Shown: in pieces, positions 50,744-63,134 of the stretch
Layout: every line of letters begins with the position of its first letter
Position numbering within the stretch: the stretch's first letter is position 1
The notes under the pieces: model-generated
What the model saw: the letters and a program-made list of their open reading frames with translations, nothing else
Databases searched by the model: none
Told to the model about the DNA's origin: nothing
Assembly: GCA_017654935.2 (NCBI GenBank)
Contig: CM065704.1
Location: forward strand, 27,038,324-27,102,323
Direction of reading: 5' to 3'
Origin: Phymorhynchus buccinoides
Taxonomy: Eukaryota; Mollusca; Gastropoda; Neogastropoda; Raphitomidae
Length of the DNA stretch: 64,000 bases
Made by a program: the position numbers and the translations under genes

Positions 50744-52283
50744 CAGTACTCCCCGTTTATAGTAAACTCGGTTATAAGAAATTTCGGTTACAGTAAAGGA
50801 AAGCACTGGTTCCCGGCCAAAGGTCTACTGTTTTATTACTAAATAGACCTCGGATAGTAGCAACTCGGTTATAATTTAAAAAAACCTGCTATAGTAAAGT
50901 TACTTTTGGTTCCCCACAGGACTGGCTCCTCGGTTACAATAAAAAAAATGTCCTTTGTAAATACGTCACCAATGTATGCATCACAGTCTCACCACTCCCC
51001 CCACCCACCCATAATAACAACTGGGTTATAATTAAAATTTAAAAAACTCCTATAGTAAAGTCATTTGTGGTTACAATAAAAAAAATTGTCCTCTTCCTGA
51101 CCTTTGTAAATACGTCATCAATGTATACGTCACAGTCTCACTACTCCCTCTACCCACCTTCATCAACGAAATTGAAAGGCACTCAAAAACATGTTACATG
51201 AGGGGTCATTACTTAGTGGAAAAAAATAAATCCGAAAAAAAATATATATACAGCCGAATCCGCTTATAGGAAACTCGCTTATAAGAAAGCTTACAATGAA
51301 GCAAAAAAGATTTACCTGCCAAACTTCTTCTTTCTTATCTATGATCAAAACTGGGATATAAGAAACTCGCTTATAAGAAAACTCGGTTATAAGCAAGCAA
51401 TTTTTTTCTCCCATCCGCAATGGAAACTTGGATATAAGAAAATTATGTCATACAAGAGAGTTGGTTTGCAGTTCATTTTCTTATAAGCGAGTTCTATTTA
51501 CTTATAAACGAATTACCATTGACAACATTTTCTTAAAGACCCCCCAGATCACGAGTCAAAATCACGGGTTCCACCTATTTTCCTTCTTTATAGCTGGTAC
51601 AAAATCTTGTTTTGACCAAATGCCCCCAAATTGAAAACGAAACATTTTAAAGAGCAGCCTCAATTTGAAGTTGGGGAATTTCCATGTGGGTCACAGCTAC
51701 CCAGAAAAAAACAAGGGATTTAATCGTGTTGGGTCAGTGTGTCTTTAAAAGTGAGTTGGACCTGAACTGAAAGGATGTTCCGAGAAAATTGAAGTCGTTC
51801 CAAAAAGGGAAAGTTTACCTCATACCAGTTGCATCACAGACAGTCTAAACAGTACAGGCACTTGATTACAAGACTAATTGAGTTGTTTTTGTTCCTTTAT
51901 TCCATACTTTCCTTCAGTATTCTGTGCAAAATAAATGTTGAGCAGAAGAAAAAAATATGAGTACTTTTGTGTTGGTGGTAGAGAGACAAGGGAAAAAACT
52001 TCGAAATGTTTTCTTATATCTGAGTTTCGGATATAAGAAAACTTGGATAAACAAAACATCATCTCCCTTCGATTTTCTTATAACCGAGTTTTGCTGTATT
52101 TTGATTTGATGATGGGTTTATATTTAGTATTTTACGTTAGCTTTCACTTTGAAAAACGTCATCGGATAAGATAAAAAATACCATCAAAACTTTACTATAT
52201 CCGAACATCGTTTATAAGAAAAACCCGTTATAGTAAAGGAAAAGCCTTGCTCCCCTGCACTTTACTATAAGCGGGGTATACTG
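50744..52283. mobile_element. pogo/Tigger-like non-autonomous DNA transposon
   Basis: 1,540 bp. Ends CAGTACTCCCCGTTTATAGT and (reverse complement) CAGTATACCCCGCTTATAGT, with TA on both sides (50,742-50,743; 52,284-52,285). The left copy has the empty TA. The interior has many subterminal repeats of the CTCGGTTATAAGAAA / GATATAAGAAA type. CAGTA...GTTATAAG ends with TA duplication fit the pogo/Tigger branch. No transposase frame. Confidence 0.8.
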
Positions 52284-52403
52284 TAGCATTACATTTTGTG
52301 GGAAATATTAATTACAATATATAGCCTACAACTGATTCGACTTCTTTACAGCTAAATATTCAAATTACTACACATAATAATATCATTCCCCCCAAAACTT
52401 TAC

Positions 52404-52980
52404 CCATATGAAATCCGTTTTCTTTCCTCTCAAGCCACTTCACGTAAAAGCCTTTTTTCTTGATGGTCAACTGAATCCCATAAGGGGCCGTGAAGTTTCG
52501 TATCACAATGCTGAAATTCAGAAGGGCCGATTTTGGGTAGCCCAGAGCGTCATAGTGGAAAAAATAAGGAGAAACCCAGTTTTCACAACCATTTCTTTTG
52601 TATGATGACTTATAATCAACGCCTATTGTTTCAAAAATTTCAATGTAGTTTTGCTGCGAGCAGGTTTGGTTTACAAAACGCATTCTTAAATGCGTTCTGC
52701 GTTTTACAGTCGACTCAAAGTGACAAACAATGCCAGCATTCATTGAAAAAGGTTGTTGATTGACCGGCTGTTGTTGCGGTTGTAGATATGAAATCTGCAA
52801 GTGTTTTACAAGGTCTTCTTCCAAGCGGATGGTTTGGTTTTGTCTAAAACATGCGGTGAGATTTTGCGTGGAAAAATCCACACGCTGGGACTGAGCACTG
52901 GAATTAGACAACAAATAAACGAACAGCACTGCCACTGTGGACACCGAGCACTTGGGTGTTACTAGGAAAAGGCAAGACAT
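52404..52980 (-). CDS. Candidate exon 1 of secreted CUB-like glycoprotein gene, copy 2
   Basis: Paralogue of 17,050-17,629, with 192 residues plus one base. The signal peptide, all four mature cysteines and the N-linked sites in the mature domain are conserved. It lacks one codon after MSCLF relative to copy 1. Substitutions are few and scattered (for example ENLT/QNLT, KKLKIS/KHLQIS, YEKSG/YPKSA). The donor ATG-G|GTAAAGT is a better match to consensus than in copy 1. Upstream of the ATG the frame differs from copy 1, which supports starting at MSCLF. Probably secreted; exact function unknown. Confidence 0.7.
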
Positions 52981-53060
52981 GTTGAGTTGTTATTGTTGTG
53001 TGAGTGTCACTCGTTTCGTTGTTTTACTGTGGAATGGTTTGTGCTTGATCAATCGCGTGA

Positions 53061-53071
53061 TCTTTATAGCA
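53061..53071 (-). promoter_or_regulatory. TATA box of gene copy 2
   Basis: GCTATAAAGA on the minus strand, about 85 bp upstream of the start codon, in a block identical to that of copy 1. Confidence 0.65.
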
Positions 53072-53348
53072 GTTTAATTCGTGCGTGCAGCAAGAAAGCA
53101 AAAGACTGAACCGATGAATTATCTCAGGAAGTAAGTCACCACACACATAACTTTAGCGCGCGCACACGCACACGCACACGCACACGCACACACGCACACG
53201 CGTGCATAAATCAAACTGGTTGGAATTCTTTATCACCTGGTGCGGGTATTGTCGTTCCGAAAACAAAATGTACTTTTTCACATCGCAGAACAGTTACAGT
53301 AATTGCTTGTTCACTGTTGATTTATGTAGGCCTACATGTTTTTGAATC

Positions 53349-53707
<359 letters not shown>

Positions 53708-53773
53708 AGAACATCTCTCTCTATCTCTGTCTCTCACCTCTTTTCTCTCTTTGTTTTTTTCTCTTTATTTGAT

Positions 53774-53813
53774 GGGGGGGGGGGGGGGGGTGCATGCGCG
53801 CTCGCGCGTGTGT

Positions 53814-53866
<53 letters not shown>
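53774..53866. repeat. G-run plus (GT)n microsatellite
   Basis: An 18-base G-run at about 53,774-53,791, then a GCGC stretch and GT repeats. The copy 1 counterpart is only a short GT run at 18,231-18,246. Confidence 0.95.
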
Positions 53867-53867
<1 letters not shown>

Positions 53868-54093
53868 CGTTCTTAACTCTTAAAAAATGTGGTAAATTTA
53901 CACTAGGCATACTGCTACATGAAAATAAAAAGAAATACGCGGTTCGCTAGTAAATTCTACTGTGTGTCCCGTGCTTCGAACTGTGAAACACTTGGCAATT
54001 GTGGGCATCAAACTACATACATAGGCGTACACTCTAAACTGGCTAAATTGTACTTTAACCACCCCAACACATTATATATACTATACTATTTTG

Positions 54094-54276
54094 TGGCGGT
54101 ACCATAGCCAATGAGGTTTAACCGAGGCGTGGTTACTGCTACACATATCTGTATTGTTAAAAAAAATCGGGACTTTACTGGTGTTGCACTGCCTCCGGGC
54201 ATTGCCTCCAGTATTGTTCCCACCATCTTTGTATTTACAAATGTCCCATATGTGTCTATGACCGAGAGGACGTAGC
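54094..54276 (+). repeat. Dispersed SINE-like repeat, right copy
   Basis: Orthologous to 18,469-18,675. Ends at GAGGACGTA where the copies diverge. Confidence 0.65.
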
Positions 54277-54963
54277 ATCGAAATGTTGTCTATAGTAGCC
54301 TAATTACAAACTACGCTCTCTTTTTTTTAAAGGATGAGTTTTTGCAAGAAACAAGTCAAGATCACAAGAAAGACAGCCTTTTCGAGGATTGGAACATTCA
54401 CTTTGCTCTGGCTTCCTAGAAATCAAACCGTCAAAATGGCGATTCCTCCTTGGCGGAGATGCCGGAGAGAGAAGCCATTTTGGACGGTGTGGGTGGAGGT
54501 CACTCACTGTGGTTGAAGCTTTTTCTTTTTTGTAGTACAGTAAAAAACAAACTGGAGCTATTTTCTTTGTTGTGAGCGAAACTCCTTTAGGTAAAATATA
54601 CTACTGGCAAAAAGTTACGGTCCAGCTCTCATTTTGACGTCCCTTCTTGTTATTGTAATTAATAGACCTGAAACAAATTAACAATTACCCAAACCCTGTT
54701 ACAAACATAGACCAGACACACCTCAATGGATGCACAACACCAAACAACCCAATGCTTTACAAGATGGGGTTCAGCTGCACGTGCCAAAAGCATGAAAAAT
54801 CTGCAATCTGTGTGGCTGTGGTAGCAAATGTGTTTGAAAAAAGGGCGAAGTGTCCATGTTGGATCATGATGCACGTGCAAGGCACGTCTAAGATGAACAT
54901 ATTTCAGCCATCTTTGGCTATAAATCAGTAGACTGAATAGCCTTTCAAGCCAGTTAAAAAAGC

Positions 54964-55242
54964 ATGGCTCATAGGCAAAGACTGGACACTGCAGATCGTG
55001 GACGCGCCTTAGCGTTGATTGACGAGGGGATTTCTGACCGCGATGTTGCCAGGCGTCTCAACGTGTCTCACTCCGTTATCCAACGTCTCTTAGAGAGGTT
55101 CCAGGCAACTGGAAGTGTACAGGATCGGTCACGACCAGGTCGTCCTCGGTGTACCAACAGACAGGATGACCGATTCCTCATGCTGTCCGCCCTACGCAAT
55201 CGGACCGTCACCTCATCCACCCTGAGGCGTGAGCTCATGTAG
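54964..55242 (+). pseudogene. Tc1-like transposase N-terminal domain (right copy)
   Basis: 92 residues with the same helix-turn-helix and GRPRC linker as the left copy, ending at an in-frame TAG at a deletion junction. The missing part of about 130 residues would have held the first catalytic Asp. Confidence 0.8.
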
Positions 55243-55274
55243 GCTTCGAACGTCAATGTCAGCAGAAGGACAGT

Positions 55275-55625
55275 TTGCGACCCCTGATCCAGCCCGCTCT
55301 TCAGGCAATGGGTAACGCTGCTGTTCTGCAAGACGACAATGCCCGTCCACATCGAGCCCGTGTTGTGGACGATTATCTACAGCAACAGGGGATGCAGTGG
55401 CCATCTCGTTCACCCGATCTGGCTCCAATTGAGCACCTTTGGGATGTCCTTGGGCGGAGGGTATCCAACAACCACCCCCATCCTGTTGACGTGGCCCAGC
55501 TTATTATTTTCCTTCAGCAGGAGTGGCAGGCCATACCGCAGGACACTCTACGGACCCTGGTGGACTCCATGCGTCGACGCTGCGCTGAATGCCTGGCAGC
55601 AAACGGTGGCCACACGCGGTACTGA
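55275..55625 (+). pseudogene. Tc1-like transposase C-terminal half (right copy)
   Basis: 116 residues in one open frame: VLQDDNARPHRARVVDDYL (second catalytic Asp block), then WPSRSPDLAPIEHLWDVLGR (third catalytic residue region, E in IEHLWD), then the natural C-terminus. This half is intact; only the middle of the enzyme is deleted. Confidence 0.85.
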
Positions 55626-56277
55626 GTAGTGCAGTTTTCACCAGTGGCTTTTGTGACTTTGCTGAAGGAGGGTGACTGGACAGCTCACTGTTCGTGTCCG
55701 AATTGTTGATTTCGTTCAATGTTGAATTGAATTTGTTGAATAAATTTGAATCATTCTGAAAAAGTTTTTCTTGAAATTTGCTGTGGTGTTGTGGTCTGGG
55801 AGACGTCATTGGAAGTGGCCCATAACGTTTTGCCAGTAGTAAAAAAAAAAGATAAATAAAAAGACTTGTATTGTAAAAATTTCGTGCAAACGATTTGGTC
55901 TAAACTCAGGCGGCCATTAGAAAAGAGAAAGCACATGTCTTCTCTTTCAATGGAAGAATTTGACTTCCAGCACCTCCGCCAAGGAGGAATCGCCGATTTG
56001 ACGGTTTGATTTTTTGGAAACCAGAGCAAAGTGAGTGTTGCAATCTCTGTGGTGTTTTCCTGGTGATCTCGGCGTGTTTCTTGCAAAAGCTCATCCGTCA
56101 GGGTGCCCCTTTAAGGGTACATTTTGACTCTTTTTTAAAGTTGTAAACGTTTTCGGATGCACTTGGCTTTGATTGCGTTGTTTAGATGAACAAAAATAAA
56201 TGCACTGAAAGGTTGAATTTATATTTTAAAATAAAATAAAATGGTGCTCATAAATTTAAAAAAATCGTCCGCTAGAC

Positions 56278-56547
56278 GTGGCTTTGAGTTGCGTCAAAAG
56301 TGGAAATGACGACATAGAACTGGATTGCGAAAGTAAAACAACGGTTTTTTGGGTCCAACTAAAAATGACTAGAGCTCTCTCTCGGTGCTTTGAAGAACAA
56401 GTACCCAGATCATGCTGCACATTTCACAGGTTTCCTTTCAAAGATCCAGCTCGGCTGCGAAAATGGGTGGAAAACATGAACAGCCAATGTTGTCATCGCT
56501 CTGCCACTCTTCATCTTCTTTCAACATCTTCTGTTTCTGTAGAATAG
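56278..56547 (+). CDS. THAP-like fragment, right copy
   Basis: 89-residue frame, paralogous to 23,232-23,498 with very few changes (GCES/DCES, CCKF/CCTF, the last residues). The first change leaves the frame open, but the second alters the residue after the Cys pair. Same reservations: partial THAP resemblance only. Confidence 0.35.
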   Translation: MALSCVKSGNDDIELDCESKTTVFWVQLKMTRALSRCFEEQVPRSCCTFHRFPFKDPARLRKWVENMNSQCCHRSATLHLLSTSSVSVE

Positions 56548-57288
56548 AATAGACCCCCTAATTTGCTGGCTTCCGTTGTGAAGAGTATATGCTACCTCTA
56601 TGAGATAAGTAGTCCTAGCCGCGTAGCCAATCAGAATCGTTTGTTTGTCCGCCATTGTGAATCATTACGAAACTAAGTGCATGGCTTTGTACATCGATTT
56701 CTCTGCAAATATGTAGATTTACACCCTCCTGCTCTATTTCTTGGTTCTTTCCGTGGTTAGGGATAGGGTTAGGGTTAGGGCTAGGGTTAGTAGTAACAAA
56801 CATACTGTCCCCTATACTGTCTTTGGTAGTAATCACGTGAGATAAGTAACTGTTCTAATGCGCATGCGCAGAGGTAAATACGACTACTTATTTATCGTGA
56901 CACCGTCTTAGTTTTCCCTACGTCATAGAACATAATTACGTCATAGTAACATGTCGCCTTGTCGAACACGGCGCTTAAAACATGTTAACAACAAATCATT
57001 ATAATTACCGCCCCAGATGAGTTGGAGACTAACAAGATATAGCCAAAAAAGGTGAGAAAACTTTATTCATCAACCTACAGTAGTCAACAAAAGCTTATTT
57101 GTTTCGCGGAGAGCCGATTTAAAACAATCTTTCAGCCAACAGAGCCCGGCCCCACCCTATGGCTTGTACCCACGTGTCGTCATATCCGGCCACAAGGAGC
57201 GCTCCATAGTATGGGAGACCGCCATCTTAGTCAGTAACTTTGTTTGAAAAATGCCCGATTGATGCTGTTTACACGTTTAAATTCTGAT
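56548..57288. other. Sequence unique to the right copy
   Basis: Contains a telomere-like stretch (56,758-56,790) and inverted GATAAGTAGT/ACTACTTAT pieces at about 56,610 and 56,882 that might bound a small element. No gene seen. Confidence 0.45.
56758..56790. repeat. Interstitial (TTAGGG)n-like stretch
   Basis: About five consecutive TTAGGG-type hexamers with single-base changes (TAGGGA, TAGGGC). Confidence 0.7.
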
Positions 57289-57289
57289 C

Positions 57290-57414
57290 GCTTCTCGGCC
57301 TTTTGGCTAAGACAGTGATTCAGGAACATAAATTGTTGTTTATACCCTGGTTGGTTTGTTCAGCCCGTCGTACATGGCGAAAGCCGATACGCGACGTTAA
57401 TCTGAACTTCCATC
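57290..57414 (+). repeat. SINE with U2 snRNA-like head, second copy
   Basis: Starts ATCGCTTCTCGGCCTTTTGG then CTAAGA, matching the U2 5' end a little further than the first copy, then the same body and the tail GACGTTAATCTGAACTTCCATC. Flanked by CTGTTTACAC on both sides (about 57,265 and 57,415), a plausible target duplication. Not at the same duplicated position as the 27.9-kb copy. Confidence 0.75.
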
Positions 57415-57708
57415 CTGTTTACACACAAATCTGACTAAGATGGCGACACTTTCGTTGGAAGGGTCGAGATGCGCACGCAGGTGGGCGGGAGCCATTAATC
57501 GAAGCCTGTTTGAGTGTTTATCCATGGCATTTACAAACCATCAAACTCTTCTTGACTGAAATGAAACATGTTGTCCATGATAAATTACATACTGGATTCT
57601 CAGTGACTGAAGTCACTGTTGGCGCATTTCTAGTTTTGTGCAACGTTTTCTCTTTTTTGTGTGCCTTTTCTGTTATGTTTCTATATCCTCTTATTGTCAG
57701 TGTGGTTA

Positions 57709-60560
57709 CAGTACACCCCGCTTATAGTAAAGTCCAGGGGAGCAAGGATTTTCCTTTACTATAACAGGTTTTTCTTATAAACGATGTTCGGATATAGTAA
57801 AGTTTTGTTTTTTATCTTATCCGAGGACGTTTTTCAAAGTCAAAGCTAACGTAAAATACTGAATATAAACCCATCCTACCCCTTCCTCCTATGGTTTGAG
57901 GTCCAAAAAGGTGATTGGGTTTATACATGGTATATTTCCCTGTGTACAAAACAAAACTAGCTGTAAAAGCATATAGTGTATAACCTCTAACTTCCAGAAT
58001 GGCCTTTGAATCTATTCATGCATGCACACACACGTGCGTGCGCGCACTCACACACCGTAACCGAACAGTTTGCCTGCGGACATTTCACCTACGGACATTA
58101 TGCCTATGGTCACCATGCTCACCGGACATTTTGCCTACTGGACATTATGCCTACAGACATTATGCCTAATAATAGATTATCATGCCTGCAATAAATTATT
58201 GCATTTTCATGATGCTACAGCAAAACCCGGTTATAAGAAAATCGAAGGGAGATTTTTTTTGTGTTCTTATATCCGGGTTTTCTTATATCCGAAACTCGGA
58301 TATAAGAAAACATTTTGATTTGTTTTTCTGATTACCAAGTTGAATGGGGAACAAGGGAAAAAATAAAAGAGAAAAAAATAAAAATAAAAGACAAACAGAA
58401 ACATAAAACGAAGAGAAAATGCTTTTACCTAATTTGGTGCATGAAAAAAAGGAAAAAATGCAAAACAAAGGAGGAAAAAAAGAAAGAACAGAACAGAAAA
58501 TTTAAAAAAAAATGAAGGCAGACGTGGTGAGAGTTGCATGATGAGCGAGCAAGATAGCAGAGAGCAGATGAATGATTGGGTGTGGTTCAAGAGTAACATA
58601 TTTGTTTAAATGTAAATTTCTGTTTCTTGTTTTTATCAATATTCTAATTTGGATGTATAACTTACTTTACACAGTGGAAGACAATTTTGTATTTGCGTTT
58701 GTACAATGCCAATGGACAATAAGGAAACTTGCGACCTATGACTCATGTTTTACATCATAAAATCAAAATACAGCAAAACTCGGTTATAAGAAAATCGAAG
58801 GGAGATGATGTTTTGCTTATTACCATATCCGAGTTTTCTTATAATCCGAAACTCGGATATAAGAAAACATTTTGAAGTTTTTTTCCTTATAACCAAATTG
58901 AATGGGGGAAAAGGGAAAAGAGAAAAAAAAGAAAAGAAAAGAAAGACAGAAAAACAAAACAAAGAGAAAATCCTTTTTCCTAATTTGATGCATGTCTTAC
59001 ATCATAAAATCAAAATAGTCTACTAAGAAGAAGATTTAAAGGTGCCTACAACAACTCAACTAAGAAGCCTTTTTTTTTCTTTTTACTGTTATCAAATGCG
59101 TACCCCTTCACCTTTCTTGTACTGAATTATTACCATTTACTGTCCACCCATGCAGCTTTTCATCGATCATTTGCTTTTGTTTATGTGGATGTTCGTCCAC
59201 ATATTCAGTTATTTGTATTTATCTTCTTAAAGAAATGGATTGCCTTTTCCTCTCTGCCATTGCTGTTGAAAATGTAAGGATGGACAGTCTCTCTACAACC
59301 AACACAAAAGTACAGGCACTCATATTTTTCTTCTGCTCAACATTTATTTTGCACATAATACTGAAGGAAAGTATGGAATAAAGGAACAAAAACAACTCAA
59401 TTAATCTTGCAATCAAGTGTCTGTGCTGTTTAGAATGTCTGTGACGCAACTGGTATGAGGTAAGCTTTCCCTTTTTGGAAGGACTTCAATTTTCTGGGAA
59501 CATCCTTTCAGTTCAGGTCCAACTCACTTTTAAAGACACACTGACCCAACACGATTAAATCCCTTGTTTTTTCTGGGTAGCTGTGACCCACATGCAAATT
59601 CCCCAGACTTCAAATTGAGGCTGGTCTTTAAAATGTTTCGTTTTCAATTTGGGCGCATTTGTATGGGAGTCAAACCTGGTCAAAACAAGATTTTGTACCA
59701 GCTATATGAAGGAAAACACGTGGAACCTGTGATTTTGACACGTAATCTGGTGGGTCTTTAAGAAAATGTTGTCAATGGTAATTCGCTTATAAGAAAATAG
59801 AACTCGCTTATAAGAAAATGAACTGCAAACCAACTCTCTTGTATGACATAATTTTCTTATATCCAAGTTTCCATTGCGGATGGGAGAAGAAATGTGCTTG
59901 CTTATAACCGAGTTTTCTTATAAGCGAGTTTCTTATATCCGAGTTTTGATCATAGATAAGAAAGAAGAAGTTCGACAGGGAAATTGTTTTTGCTTCATTG
60001 TAAGCGAGTTTTCTTATAAGCGAGTTTCTTATAAGCGGATTCGGCTGTATATATAGTTTTTTCCGATTTTTTTTTCCACTAAGTAATGAGGGGAAAGAAA
60101 CATGTTTTTGAGTGCCTTTCAATTTGGTTGATGAAGGTGGGTAGAGGGAGTAGTGAGACTGACGTATACATTGATGACGTATTTACAAAGGTCAGGAAGA
60201 GGACAAATGTTTAATGAGGAACCACAAATGACTTTACTATAGGAGTTTTTTTAGTCTTAATTATAACCCACTTGCTACTATGGGTGGGTGGAGGGAGTGG
60301 TGAGACTGTGACGCATTCATTGGTGACCTAATTACAAAGGTCACAAAGAGGACAATTTTTTTATATTGTAAACGAGGAGCCAGAACTGTGGGGAACCAAA
60401 AGTGACTTTACTATAGCAGTTTTTTAAAATTATAACCGAGTTGCGACTATCCGAGGTCTATTTAGTAATAAAACAGTAGACCTTTGGCCGGGAACCAGTG
60501 CTTTCCTTTACTGTAACCAAAATTGCTTATAACCGAGGTTACTATAAACGGGGAGTACTG
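57709..60560. mobile_element. pogo/Tigger-like element, 2.85 kb, internally duplicated
   Basis: Ends CAGTACACCCCGCTTATAGT and (reverse complement) CAGTACTCCCCGTTTATAGT, flanked by TA (57,707-57,708; 60,561-60,562). It resembles the 1.54-kb element at 50,744 in reverse orientation. An internal unit that starts CAGCAAAAC(C/T)CGGTTATAAG is repeated at 58,209 and 58,771. No transposase frame. Confidence 0.8.
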
Positions 60561-60562
60561 TA

Positions 60563-60864
60563 TAACTTATAGGGTGCTCACAATTTGCTAAGGATATTAT
60601 TTTAAAGGGAAAATTAAGTCCAAAGACGAGTCTGCCTTAAATTAATGTTTATCTATAATAAACAATCACTGTACATTTCTTTCTATTCAAAAGTCTTTCA
60701 AATAGAAATAAATCAACTTTAAAGTGCAGATTTGTAGGCCCCAAAGGCGTCGCCATGTTGCCACTGTTAAGAGTAGATGCCCCCTGAATATGACGTCACA
60801 CACTCAGTTTACCTACTATGACTAGTGCTTGGGCATTAAGCCTAAAAGGTATAATAGGTGCATG

Positions 60865-60907
<43 letters not shown>

Positions 60908-61032
60908 CAGGTCACAGAGAGAGAGTGTGTGTGTGTGGTTTTGTTTTTTTATTGACTGAGATCAGCACCAGACTAACATCCTGAAGTACAATTAATTAAG
61001 AGCTTCTCACCCTTCCTTCTTTTCTTTAGCTG
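60563..61032. other. Unassigned sequence with a (GT)n run
   Basis: (GT)n at 60,868-60,905. 60,590-60,835 is partly the inverse of 61,090-61,330 (shared AAACTGAGT.TGTGACGTCA), so a fold-back arrangement is possible. Confidence 0.45.
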
Positions 61033-61499
61033 CTAAATGTGTAGCAGGTCAGTGTTGCTGTTGAATGAAGTCACCATTGTTCCTAGTTTTATAATAGACT
61101 ATGAGAATTGTAAGGGAAACTGAGTCTGTGACGTCACAACCTAGCACAAAATGGTGGCCTCCATAAACTTTCAATCGGGCACTTTCCAATGGCATTGTTA
61201 TGCAGATCTGAACTAAAATCGAAGTTTTATTTGCAGATACAAGCCTATGTTAATTATAATTTGGGGTAATATAGTAATTATAATCTTGCAATAGAGATCA
61301 ATTTCTATTTGGATTTTATGTCCCCTTTCAGCATACAAAAGTATCAAAGATGAACAAAAAGCCATTACAATTTGTTTTTTGTTCGGTTGAATTAACATGT
61401 CGTCTTCACATTTTGATAGAAAACAAGGTCTGAGAATTATTTTATCGGCTTATCTCAAGGAACGTGTGTGATACCCCTTCAAAATGCATAAAACAACCG

Positions 61500-61985
61500 A
61501 ATGGAGCGAATTTTTCATTTTCATATTTGTGTGGTTTTTTGTGGCAAAAAAAGTCATGGATAAGCATGTGCAAGACCCTCTCACTGCAATTCCAGCTTGG
61601 AAACGCCATTTTGTGTTCTGGAGGAGCTTTTGAATCTCCTGATGATCAGGGTGTTCCACCCCTCCTCTATCAGGCACTGTTCTGGGTCATGTAGACTTCT
61701 GAGCTGCTGTGAACGGCTTCTAACGGCTGCCTAGAGCATGTTTCAACATTCTTCTATCAGACTGAGGTCTCTGGATTGGGAACCCTACCTCATATGGACG
61801 ATGATCTCCTGCTGCAGGTGCGCGTCAGCAACCCATGCTCGATGAAAAGGTGCATTATCATCCAAGAAGATGACGTCATCTCGGATCATGCTAGCAGAAG
61901 ATTTGACGTGGACATCGATGACCTGAACCATGTAGGGAACGGCTATCAGGGATTCCTTTTGAAGAATCTGTGACACCGACCATAC
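61500..61985 (-). pseudogene. Tc1/mariner transposase C-terminal remnant, right copy
   Basis: Counterpart of 28,860-29,350: DDVIFLDDNAPFHRAWVADA and EIQKLLQNTKWRFQA on the minus strand, with stops. Confidence 0.65.
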
Positions 61986-62677
61986 CGATACAGGCCCAAA
62001 CCGTCAAAGACCCACCTCGAGATTTGCCATGCTCTCTGACTCACATTTCCTGGTAATGCTCTCCTGAGAATCTCCACACCCTAGCAAGACCATGCATGAA
62101 ATTAAGACTGATCCTGAACTCACTGGTGAAGAGAATTCATGTCCAGTTTCATAATGTCCAGATAGTGTGGTTCTGGGCTATCAAAAGACAGCACTGCTTA
62201 TGAGCTGAAATGATCAGGATGCCCAAACATGCCCAGGGGGAGTAAAGGCAGCATCATGGAGTCCGTTCACAGTTTGGATGAAAATGTTCTGCACTGAGGC
62301 ATTCAGCAAATCAAAATGCTGCCAGAGAACGTGTGTGAAACGATTTTGGCAGGCCTGAAAAAAGCAGAAAACGTCCATTTGTATTACAAGTCTCACAAAT
62401 TATGCTTCCTTCACGACGTCTATCATTGAGTGAGTGTATCAATAGTACAAACCTCATGGTAGTGAATCCAAGGTCTGGAAGCGACGCATTGCGATATTCC
62501 AAATATGAATGACACGAGTCTGTGAACAGCTGTTCTCCAGCAAAGTAAAAACAAATAATTATTTAATATAAAAAAGCTGTTCTCCAGCATGCTAACACAG
62601 AAAGACAACTCTTTGCTTGTCAAATAACGTCATTATTTCACTTCGGCCATGAAACTTTGTCTCTAGTACGACGCTTA

Positions 62678-63131
62678 AGGGCTTCGCACACTAGTGTCAA
62701 GATCTCGAGATCGCGGCGATTTTTTGCTGCAAGGCGCAGTTTGATGCGCCGCTTGTGTGTGAGAGATTCGCGGCGCAGCAGGATTTTTGATGCGTAGCTG
62801 CGCGATTTTGTGTTGCTCGAGAATAGATGCGGCTCTAATTTTGATGCTCAAGATCGTAGAGATCGTGAAACTAGCCAATCACAACGGACGGAAGGACCAT
62901 AACTCAGATTGAAGAAAAAAAATACTGTTGTTTCTAAGAGGAGGTTTGACGCTAGAGTAATCTTTCCTTGCTTTCCAAATAAGGAAGTTCGAGCGACAAG
63001 AGGCGAAGCGACAAGAGTCGTGTGTGAGAACACCACTGCCTCGCTACAATGTGTGCTGTGATGCAGGCGTCAACGCGTCAAGGCGTTGCTCTGAGAAACA
63101 ATTGACGCCTGATGCTAGTGTGCGAAGCCCT
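62678..63131. mobile_element. PIF/Harbinger-like MITE, right copy
   Basis: 454 bp, the same length as the left copy, with TTA at 62,675-62,677 and 63,132-63,134. Nearly identical sequence. Confidence 0.75.
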
Positions 63132-63134
63132 TTA

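Larger units (their letters stand above)
54601..55839 (+). mobile_element. Tc1-like transposon, right copy
   Basis: TIRs CTACTGGCAAAAAGTTACGG and (reverse complement) CTACTGGCAAAACGTTATGG, with TA at 54,599-54,600 and 55,840-55,841. 1,239 bp, slightly longer than the left copy because it lacks some left-copy deletions and has a short extra stretch near 55,680-55,730. Confidence 0.85.
54331..56110. mobile_element. TTAA-flanked inverted-repeat element, right copy
   Basis: TTAA at 54,327-54,330 and 56,111-56,114. The right end reads CGTCAGGGTGCCCCT. The left end has lost an 11-bp piece (AGG-ATGAG) that copy 1 retains. A Tc1-like element is nested at 54,601-55,839. Arms of about 270 bp, of which some 170 bp are inverted repeat. 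Confidence 0.65.
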
